46,475 bases of DNA, taken from assembly GCA_013205145.1 (NCBI GenBank), contig JABMMV010000219.1:1-46475 (forward strand), read 5' to 3'. Numbering within the stretch: position 1 is the first letter of the stretch; every line of letters starts with the position of its first letter. The position numbers and the translations under genes are program-made. The notes below the pieces were generated by a model. The model was given only the letters and a program-made list of their open reading frames with translations. It was not told where the DNA came from and did not search any database. Positions 41,401 to 46,475 of the stretch are shown here, piece after piece. Origin of the DNA: a bacterium. Its GTDB lineage: Bacteria > Actinomycetota > Acidimicrobiia > Acidimicrobiales > Ilumatobacteraceae.

Positions 41401-41676
41401 GTGTCGTCTTCCGACAACGCCAACCTTCTTCCAGCGCCAACCGCAATTGCTGTACTGGAACACGTCGTACGTTCAATCGTCGACAACCCCGACGCAGTGC
41501 AAGTCGATGCCCGCGAAGATGCCGACAAGGTTTTTCTTGAAGTCCGTGTTGGTGAAGGCGACCTTGGTCGCGTCATTGGTCGCCGTGGTCGCACAGCACA
41601 AAGTATTCGCACAGTAGTGCGTGCGGCAGCAAGCCGTGATGGCGTCTCAATCGACGTCGACTTTGTAGATGAATGA
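41401..41676 (+). CDS. khpA: KH-domain RNA-binding protein KhpA
   Basis: A 91-residue single KH-domain protein with the RNA-binding loop VIGRRGRTAQSIRTVV (about residues 59-74). It usually sits between rpsP and rimM and acts with KhpB in small-RNA binding and cell-size control in Gram-positives; in other bacteria its role is unclear. GTG 41401 is the likely start; the track ORF runs 14 codons into rpsP. The end overlaps rimM by eight bases. Confidence 0.93.
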   Translation: MSSSDNANLLPAPTAIAVLEHVVRSIVDNPDAVQVDAREDADKVFLEVRVGEGDLGRVIGRRGRTAQSIRTVVRAAASRDGVSIDVDFVDE

Positions 41677-42172
41677 GAACACTCCACAAGATCTCCTAGA
41701 AATAGGTCGGGTAGGCCGTTCACATGGCGTGAAGGGCGAAATGTATATTTCGCTCACTTCCGATCGCCCCGAACGTCAGCAGTCGGGCACCACAATTTGG
41801 ATCTCTGACATTGCATACGTGGTGCAAGCAATTCGACCCAGTAACGACCGCTGGCTCGTATTCATTGAAGGAATTCACAGCCCCGAAGCGGCTGCGGCTC
41901 TCACCAACCAGCTTATTTTCGCCGAGCCAATTGACGATGACGATGCGCTGTGGGTGCATGAGCTGGTGGGGTCACGCGTCGTTGGCATTGATGGCACCAA
42001 CTACGGAACGTGTACTGCAGTGCTCGATAACCCAGCGCACCCCATCATTGAAACCGATCTCGATGTCCTCATCCCGCTGCCCTTTGTGGTGGAATATCGT
42101 GATGGGGAAGTACGTGTGAATCCGCCATTGGGTCTCTTGGAACTGGGTAATGACGAGGAAGCGGCGCAGTAA
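41669..42172 (+). CDS. rimM: Ribosome maturation factor RimM
   Basis: A 167-residue protein with the N-terminal RimM barrel (LLEIGRVGRSHGVKGEMYI) and a C-terminal PRC-barrel (ELVGSRVVGIDGTNYGT, IPLPFVVEYRDGEVRVNPP). It binds S19 in the 30S head and helps 16S processing. It overlaps khpA by eight bases, and its stop shares a base with the trmD start (TAATG), so the run is translationally coupled. Confidence 0.95.
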   Translation: MNENTPQDLLEIGRVGRSHGVKGEMYISLTSDRPERQQSGTTIWISDIAYVVQAIRPSNDRWLVFIEGIHSPEAAAALTNQLIFAEPIDDDDALWVHELVGSRVVGIDGTNYGTCTAVLDNPAHPIIETDLDVLIPLPFVVEYRDGEVRVNPPLGLLELGNDEEAAQ

Positions 42173-42960
42173 TGCGTATCGACGTCTTTAGTATTTTCCC
42201 CGAGATGGTCGACGCATTTTGCTCCGACTCTTTACTTGGCCGTGCGCGTCAAGCACAGTTAATAGACCTCCGCACACACGACTTGCGTGCCTATACCTCC
42301 GATGTGCATCGCACGGTTGACGACCCGGTATTCGGTGGCGGAGCGGGCATGCTCATGAAGCCCGAACCCATTTTTGCTGCAGTGGAAGAAGTGCAACCAC
42401 CACGGCCACTTCTTCTCATGGGTCCGGGTGGGCAACAGTTCTCACAAGAAATGGCTCAACACTTGGCAAGCGATATTGCCAATAGCGGAGGCTTCAGCAT
42501 TTTGTGCGGTCGATATGAAGGTGTCGACCATCGCGTGCGTGAGCACCTGGTTGACCACGAAGTCTCGGTGGGCGATGTGGTGTTGGCCGGCGGGGAAGTA
42601 GCAGCCTGTCTGATTATTGAAGCAGTCACCCGGCTCTTGCCAGGGGTGATGGGTAACGCTGAATCACCTATTACCGAGAGTTTTGGCGCCGAAGGTCTAC
42701 TCGAAGAGCCACAGTTCACCCGCCCGGCCGATTTTCGGGGCTGGGTCGTGCCCGAGGTATTGCGCGAGGGAAATCACGCCAAAATTGCTCGCTGGCGACT
42801 CGCCCAGGCTCTCCATCGCACTCTTTTGGCTCGTCCCGACCTTATTGTGGCTCGGGGAGGAATCAGTACAAAAGAGGCTTCCTTGTTGGAAGAGTTCCCT
42901 TCTCTTGCCTATCCTACAATGTTCATCCAGAGCGGGTCAGACCCAGCTCCCAACCAGTAA
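42172..42960 (+). CDS. trmD: tRNA (guanine(37)-N(1))-methyltransferase TrmD
   Basis: A 262-residue SPOUT methyltransferase. It begins [16 protein letters not shown], has [17 protein letters not shown], and the knotted SAM site is [15 protein letters not shown] and [13 protein letters not shown]. It methylates G37 next to the anticodon and prevents +1 frameshifting. The length is a little above the family mean because of the C-terminal helix. The ATG overlaps the rimM stop; rplS starts 11 bases downstream. Confidence 0.97.
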   Translation: MRIDVFSIFPEMVDAFCSDSLLGRARQAQLIDLRTHDLRAYTSDVHRTVDDPVFGGGAGMLMKPEPIFAAVEEVQPPRPLLLMGPGGQQFSQEMAQHLASDIANSGGFSILCGRYEGVDHRVREHLVDHEVSVGDVVLAGGEVAACLIIEAVTRLLPGVMGNAESPITESFGAEGLLEEPQFTRPADFRGWVVPEVLREGNHAKIARWRLAQALHRTLLARPDLIVARGGISTKEASLLEEFPSLAYPTMFIQSGSDPAPNQ

Positions 42961-42971
42961 CGGACCGCGCC

Positions 42972-43319
42972 ATGAAGAGCACCGATCTTGTAGACAACCA
43001 GTACTTGCGCACCGACATTCCGCAATTGAAGTCGGGTGACGAAGTGAAGGTACACGTACGCGTGGTGGAAAGCGGCAAAGAGCGCATTCAGATCTTTCAC
43101 GGCAACATCGTGGCTATTCAAGGTTCAGGCATCGCCGAGACCTACACCGTTCGCAAACTTAGCTACGGCGTAGGAGTAGAGCGCACCTTCCCAGTGCACA
43201 GCCCAACGGTTGCCAAGTTGGAAATGCTCAGCCATGGTGATGTTCGTCGCGCAAAGTTGTACTACCTACGCGACCGCACAGGACGTGCAGCAAAAATTCG
43301 CGAAAAGCGCGACAGGTAA
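42972..43319 (+). CDS. rplS: 50S ribosomal protein L19
   Basis: A 115-residue bL19 with [56 protein letters not shown] and the basic C-terminus [11 protein letters not shown]. It lies at the 30S-50S interface. It ends the rpsP-rplS run. In many actinobacteria lepB and rnhB follow; here the next gene is DUF2469 after 90 bases. Confidence 0.97.
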   Translation: MKSTDLVDNQYLRTDIPQLKSGDEVKVHVRVVESGKERIQIFHGNIVAIQGSGIAETYTVRKLSYGVGVERTFPVHSPTVAKLEMLSHGDVRRAKLYYLRDRTGRAAKIREKRDR

Positions 43320-43409
43320 TTTTTGTTCTGTCGTGTTGCGTACCCGTTCGCACACACTGGTGGTAACTCCTTGCCTATCCCAGCTCCCGCCCAACATCTG
43401 TAGGCCACT

Positions 43410-43703
43410 ATGAACACTGACGACCTTGAAAATTTTGAAGCCGAACGCGAACTGCAATTGGCTCAGGAATATCAAGATGTCGTGGGGATGTTTCGTTTTG
43501 CGGTCGAAACCGAGCGCCGATTTTATTTAGCGAACCACGTTACCTCTACGGTCACCGTCGATGGAACGCGTCCGCTTATTGAAGTGGAGCTCACCGACGC
43601 ATGGGTTTGGGATATGTACCGCAAGAGCCGTTTCGTGTCGACGGTCAAGATCCTGTCTTTCAAAGACGTGAACATCGAGGAGTTGCCCACCGTCGAGGCG
43701 TAG
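43410..43703 (+). CDS. DUF2469 family protein (Rv2901c-like)
   Basis: A 97-residue acidic protein starting MNTDDLENFEAERELQLAQEY, then VETERRFYLANHV and ELTDAWVWDMYRKSRFV, and ending in FKDVNIEELP. It is a very conserved actinobacterial family of unknown function normally found between rnhB and yraN. The 90 bases upstream show no convincing Shine-Dalgarno and no TANNNT box at the usual distance; AGGCC before the ATG is poor. The yraN frame overlaps its last third. Confidence 0.92.
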   Translation: MNTDDLENFEAERELQLAQEYQDVVGMFRFAVETERRFYLANHVTSTVTVDGTRPLIEVELTDAWVWDMYRKSRFVSTVKILSFKDVNIEELPTVEA

Positions 43704-44050
43704 GCAATGCCGCTGCGTCTCGTGCGCGAGGAGAGTGGGGCGAGCGCATCGCGTGTCGCTGGTATGAACAACACGGATACGTGGTTGTGGCACGCAATGT
43801 GCGGGTAGGAAAAGGCGAAATCGATTTCATCGCTACTCGTCATGACATTGTGGTGATCGGCGAAGTCAAAGCACGGGCATCAGAAAAATTTGGTAGTCCA
43901 GCTGAAGCAATGACTCAACACAAGCAGCGCACTGTGCGTCATGCTGGGGTCGAGTGGGCTCGAGCAAACAACATTGCCTATTGGCAATTGCGCTTCGACC
44001 TTGTATGCATTGTTGGAACTCGTGTTGAAGTTCTACCTAATGCCTTTTGA
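43601..44050 (+). CDS. yraN: YraN (UPF0102) family endonuclease-like protein, start uncertain
   Basis: A UPF0102 protein with the restriction-endonuclease-like core: ARGEWGERIACRWYEQHGY, KGEIDFIATRHD, VVIGEVKARASEKFG. The acidic residues and GEVKAR fit the PD-(D/E)xK fold. Family proteins are about 115-125 residues, and homology begins right at the stop of DUF2469 (about 43703). In this frame no ATG, GTG or TTG occurs between 43607 and the conserved domain, so the only canonical starts are ATG 43601 or TTG 43607. These add about 35 residues read from inside DUF2469. An ATG at 43707 is in a different frame. Possible causes are an indel, a rare start codon or a real overlapping start. Function unknown; often linked to recombination or DNA processing. 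Its end overlaps the convergent Zn gene by 14 bases. Confidence 0.75.
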   Translation: MGLGYVPQEPFRVDGQDPVFQRREHRGVAHRRGVGNAAASRARGEWGERIACRWYEQHGYVVVARNVRVGKGEIDFIATRHDIVVIGEVKARASEKFGSPAEAMTQHKQRTVRHAGVEWARANNIAYWQLRFDLVCIVGTRVEVLPNAF

Positions 44051-44237
44051 AGGAGCGGCGGTCCCAGCAGCTGTAGTGCCAGTGCCTGCGCAGATCGGGC
44101 TCTTGAGTGGGGACGGCAACATAGTGCCCAGTACGTGCGGGAATATCGCGGTTGCACCCAGGGCAAATGTAGGCCTTGAGCGCCTGGTAGGGCTGTATGC
44201 GCCGCACCTCAATTGGCCCGAAGGCGCCGTCCCACAT
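44037..44237 (-). CDS. Small zinc-ribbon-like actinobacterial protein, unknown function
   Basis: A 66-residue protein with PIEVRRIQPYQALKAYICPGC, GHYVAVPTQEPDLRRHWHYSCW. CPGC, then HYV, HWH and the final Cys form a possible zinc site of HNH or ribbon type. I recognise the pattern from short conserved actinobacterial hypothetical proteins but know no function. The start is ATG 44237; the track ORF adds 21 codons antisense to intergenic DNA. It lies 11 bases downstream of a 36-codon microprotein gene on the same strand, so the two probably form an operon. Confidence 0.7.
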   Translation of the reverse strand: MWDGAFGPIEVRRIQPYQALKAYICPGCNRDIPARTGHYVAVPTQEPDLRRHWHYSCWDRRSFKRH

Positions 44238-44248
44238 AGCAAGTGCCG

Positions 44249-44359
44249 CTAGCCGAACGCGGCCCACGCCACGAGCGCAAACGCGCCAACAACGGCACAA
44301 AGCACAAAAATAATGTCGGTCTTTCGCCGTACTTGTTTGCGTGTTGAGTCAAATCCCAC
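44249..44359 (-). CDS. Predicted 36-residue single-pass membrane microprotein
   Basis: Too short for the ORF track. From GTG 44359 the minus strand encodes GFDSTRKQVRRKTDIIFVLC, then a hydrophobic helix ending WAAFG before TAG. The basic N-terminus plus one membrane segment suggests an inward-facing tail anchor. CATAAT (44371-44366) ends six bases before this GTG, the spacing seen at other leaderless genes. A GTG two codons earlier with GGAGG between is possible. It precedes the Zn-ribbon gene by 11 bases. Function unknown; the strong -10 and lack of stops argue for a real gene, but codon statistics on 36 codons are weak. Confidence 0.5.
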   Translation of the reverse strand: MGFDSTRKQVRRKTDIIFVLCAVVGAFALVAWAAFG

Positions 44360-44365
44360 CTCCAC

Positions 44366-44377
44366 ATTATGTATCGT
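44366..44377. promoter_or_regulatory. Back-to-back divergent -10 boxes
   Basis: CATAAT (minus strand, 44371-44366) serves the microprotein and TATCGT (plus strand, 44372-44377) the enoyl-CoA hydratase; each is six bases from its start codon. The two boxes touch, so polymerase bound at one would block the other. Confidence 0.5.
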
Positions 44378-44383
44378 GAACAG

Positions 44384-45175
44384 ATGTCATCCAACACATT
44401 TGAAACTATTGAAGTCACACGCTCCGCTGGCGTCGTTAGCATCACCCTCAATCGCCCAGAGCGAAAGAACGCTATTAACCAAGTGATGTGGAATGAACTC
44501 CTCGCAAACTTCCACGAAATTGGTCAGAGCGCTGCAGATCGTGTTGTTGTGCTCACCGGAGCAAGTGGCGATTTCTGCTCAGGAGCCGACCTCTCAGGGG
44601 GCGGAGCAGGAAGCCCCGACAAGCATCAGCTTGCCAGCATGCGCCATGTTGGCGATGTTGCTTTGGCTCTTGCTCGTTTACCGCAGCCCACTATTGCCAA
44701 AGTGCGTGGTGTTGCCGTTGGCGCGGGGTGCAATATGGCTCTTGGTTGCGACCTGGTGGTGGCATCTGAAAATGCTCGTTTCTCTCAAATTTTTGCCAAG
44801 CGCGGCCTCAGCCTCGACTTTGGTGGCTCATGGTTGTTGCCACGTCGTATTGGGCTTCATAAAGCCAAAGAGTTGGCATTTTTTGCCGACATTATTAACG
44901 CTGCAGAAGCCGAAAGTATTGGGCTCGTGAATCGTGTTGTGCCCGATGTGGAGATCGATGCATTTGTCGACAACTGGGCACAACGACTCGCCCAAGGCCC
45001 GCCAATTGCTTTGGCAATGACCAAGCGCCTGTTGAACAACTCCATGAATGTCACTTTGGAAGAGGCTCTCGACGACGAAGGCTTGTCGCAAACAGTGAAC
45101 TTTTCAACAAAAGACACCGGAGAAGCAATGAAGGCCTTTACAGAAAAGCGTGACCCGCAATTTAAGGGCAACTAA
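44384..45175 (+). CDS. Enoyl-CoA hydratase/isomerase family protein
   Basis: A 263-residue crotonase-fold protein. The oxyanion-hole segment is GDFCSGADLSGG, and the second part is VAVGAGCNMALGCDLVVASE then KRGLSLDFGGSWLLPRRIG. At the position of the second catalytic Glu of true hydratases this protein has Asp (SLDFGGS), seen in many crotonases with other reactions, so hydratase activity is likely but not certain. It belongs to fatty acid or branched-acid degradation and may connect with the racemase and thioesterase genes elsewhere in the window. ATG 44384 is chosen because TATCGT lies six bases upstream; the track ATG at 44369 precedes that box. A secreted protein gene follows five bases later. 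Confidence 0.88.
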   Translation: MSSNTFETIEVTRSAGVVSITLNRPERKNAINQVMWNELLANFHEIGQSAADRVVVLTGASGDFCSGADLSGGGAGSPDKHQLASMRHVGDVALALARLPQPTIAKVRGVAVGAGCNMALGCDLVVASENARFSQIFAKRGLSLDFGGSWLLPRRIGLHKAKELAFFADIINAAEAESIGLVNRVVPDVEIDAFVDNWAQRLAQGPPIALAMTKRLLNNSMNVTLEEALDDEGLSQTVNFSTKDTGEAMKAFTEKRDPQFKGN

Positions 45176-45180
45176 ATACT

Positions 45181-45903
45181 GTGAAGTGTGCTCAAGGTGT
45201 GTTGCTCTGCGTAGTGAGCGCCTGTGGCTTTTCATTCTTTAGTCCGTATGTAGTTGTTGCATCGCCAGTAGATGCAACAACAACAACTCTTGCAGTTGTT
45301 GAAGGGGTCATTGACGAACAAGGTGGGGTACCTCTGCCAGCAACGTCAGTAACGCCAAGCACCCTTGCTTCTGCGGTCACAACAATTCCTGCTGGGTGTG
45401 TGCCCCCCGATGCTTCGCAAGCAGTGTTTGTTGGCGCGTTAATTGCCAAAGATTCCACCACGGCAACTTTTACCGATATTCGGTTACGTTCTGGTGTGCT
45501 CGAAGGCTACGTGCTGAACGTCAGTGGAATAGACACCGTGGTCATGTACTACGGCCGCGATGTGAAGTTTCTCGAAGTGGGCACGGAGTATCTGGTGGGT
45601 GCAGGTCTCGATGTAGGAACGGGGCGTATATTTTCTCGGGTAACAGAAGCAACTGAACTTTTTGGTGGTAATCAAGTTGCCGATATCGATAAAACCGGAG
45701 CAACGTGTCCGCTTTTTGCCGACCCCGCACGAACATTGCACGTCAATGGCTCTTCTATTGAGTCGGGAATTCTTTCTACGTTGTCGGGAAGTGGTGGCCG
45801 CTTGGCGCTATCCGTTGTGGTGCCGGCTGGGCTTGTGCTTCTTGGCCTGGTCACACTTGTTCTCGTGCGACGACTCATCGACGCTGCTCGCGCCGAGCAG
45901 TAA
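45181..45903 (+). CDS. Secreted protein with C-terminal membrane anchor, unknown function
   Basis: A 240-residue protein with an N-terminal signal peptide (about residues 1-28, LLCVVSACGFSFFSPYVVVA), a Thr/Val/Pro-rich stretch (about 30-75), an extracytoplasmic domain (about 75-195) with two cysteines, and a C-terminal transmembrane helix (about 208-230) ending in a basic tail (RRLIDAARAEQ). The middle part (FVGALIAKDSTTATFTDIRL, YYGRDVKFL) looks like a small beta-barrel domain. I do not recognise the family. GTG start five bases after the hydratase stop; probably co-transcribed, but a functional link is not evident. Confidence 0.75.
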   Translation: MKCAQGVLLCVVSACGFSFFSPYVVVASPVDATTTTLAVVEGVIDEQGGVPLPATSVTPSTLASAVTTIPAGCVPPDASQAVFVGALIAKDSTTATFTDIRLRSGVLEGYVLNVSGIDTVVMYYGRDVKFLEVGTEYLVGAGLDVGTGRIFSRVTEATELFGGNQVADIDKTGATCPLFADPARTLHVNGSSIESGILSTLSGSGGRLALSVVVPAGLVLLGLVTLVLVRRLIDAARAEQ

Positions 45904-45904
45904 C

Positions 45905-46475
45905 TTACGATGCGCGAAATGCAGCTGTTGCGTTTGCGCGAATTTCGCTGACTGCTGCTTGTAATCCATCTGGATGCTTAAACAATGCGCTACCCGCAAT
46001 GAGCACATTTGCTCCGGCGCTTGCTGCGCCTGCAACGGTGGTGGCAGAAATGCCGCCGTCAACTTCAAGATGCACTGCATCGCTTAAGCCTGCAGACTCA
46101 ATCATGTTTCGCACTTCACGAATTTTTGGCTCCATTGTTGAGATGTAGCTCTGCCCACCGAAACCAGGGTTCACGGTCATTACCAACACCATGTCGACAA
46201 GGTCGAGAATGTTTTCAATGGCGCTTGCTGGCGTAGCGGGGTTAAGTGCAACACCAGCGGTGGCGCCCAGGTTGCGAATGTTGGCCAACGTGCGGTGTAA
46301 GTGAGTGCAGGCTTCGGCGTGAACAATGAGGCGTGAGCATCCGGCCTTCACATATTGCTCTGCCATTACATCGGGTGTGAGCACCATGAGGTGAGCTTCG
46401 AAAGGAACGCTGCAGTGCTTGCGCGCTGCGGCAATAACGTCGGGACCAAACGTAAGATTCGGCACAAACTGGCCA
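45905..46475 (-). CDS. rpe: Ribulose-phosphate 3-epimerase, C-terminal part (partial)
   Basis: The minus-strand frame is open to the right edge, so the N-terminus is outside the window. The visible 190 residues begin with GQFVPNLTFGPD and contain FEAHLMV, VNPGFGGQSYI (catalytic loop with phosphate binding), HLEVDGGISA with the second catalytic Asp, and GSALF. The enzyme interconverts ribulose 5-phosphate and xylulose 5-phosphate in the pentose phosphate pathway. The M at 46465 in the track is an internal GTG, not the real start. The stop is one base from that of the convergent secreted-protein gene. Confidence 0.95.
   Translation of the reverse strand, partial: GQFVPNLTFGPDVIAAARKHCSVPFEAHLMVLTPDVMAEQYVKAGCSRLIVHAEACTHLHRTLANIRNLGATAGVALNPATPASAIENILDLVDMVLVMTVNPGFGGQSYISTMEPKIREVRNMIESAGLSDAVHLEVDGGISATTVAGAASAGANVLIAGSALFKHPDGLQAAVSEIRANATAAFRAS

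Noticed and set aside
43601-43703. Programmed -1 frameshift fusing DUF2469 to yraN
   Set aside because: The yraN frame is -1 relative to DUF2469, but no X XXY YYZ slippery heptamer is visible in the overlap and both families exist as separate proteins.
1-46475. tRNA, rRNA, tmRNA, 4.5S RNA, CRISPR arrays, IS elements, phage or toxin-antitoxin genes
   Set aside because: None was recognised by eye; a tRNAscan-SE or Infernal run would settle the RNA genes.

Overview
The window looks like a contiguous piece of a compact, moderate-GC actinobacterial chromosome, most likely class Acidimicrobiia (inference). The evidence is the combination of a fused E1/E2 2-oxoglutarate decarboxylase (Kgd type), the rpmB-DAK2-recG-rsmD-coaD and sepIVA-yceD-rpmF-plsX-acpP-rnc-mutM-smc-ftsY-ffh-rpsP-khpA-rimM-trmD-rplS-DUF2469-yraN order familiar from actinobacteria, a GTP-dependent PEP carboxykinase, an FtsY with an N-terminal membrane segment, and many apparently leaderless genes. 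I see no rRNA, tRNA, CRISPR, transposase, integrase or phage gene, and no gene-free stretch longer than about 300 bases. Many neighbouring genes overlap by 1 to 30 bases.

Layout. 1-2089 (minus): ettA, a small two-helix membrane protein and the N-terminus of a probable CysQ-type phosphatase, as one operon. 2186-6110 (plus): a urate-oxidase-N-type membrane protein, a terminator, then a phytanoyl-CoA dioxygenase family protein and a molybdopterin oxidoreductase. 6103-6492 (minus): a cupredoxin lipoprotein gene interrupted by an in-frame TAA. 6613-10209: kgd. 10217-16782: a HAD protein, an NYN-S1 protein with a histone-H1-like tail, exonuclease III, a hotdog thioesterase, a UvrD2-like helicase, a bacterial PH-domain protein and a metal-receptor-fold protein. 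16810-21695: aldo/keto reductase, alpha/beta hydrolase, alpha-methylacyl-CoA racemase, PIG-L deacetylase, histidine phosphatase and a small membrane protein. 21782-24090 (minus): pckG, a cold-shock-like OB protein and rpmB.

24157-44050 is the large housekeeping block for lipid precursor synthesis (fakA-like, plsX, acpP), DNA repair and chromosome organisation (recG, mutM, smc), CoA synthesis (coaD), the ribosome and its modification (rsmD, rpmF, rnc, rpsP, khpA, rimM, trmD, rplS), and protein targeting (ftsY, ffh). A lipoprotein gene is inserted between ftsY and ffh. The window closes with a small Zn-ribbon gene and a microprotein (minus), an enoyl-CoA hydratase, a secreted membrane-anchored protein and the 3' part of rpe (minus).

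The most useful general pattern is a TANNNT box 6-9 nt before the start codon, without a convincing Shine-Dalgarno sequence, at a dozen or more transcription-unit starts on both strands. This points to widespread leaderless transcription and helps choose several start codons. No defence island or obviously novel multi-gene system is visible. The best oddities are the interrupted cupredoxin, the yraN start problem, the NYN-S1-H1-tail fusion, the orphan Mo-oxidoreductase/PhyH pair and several inverted repeats.
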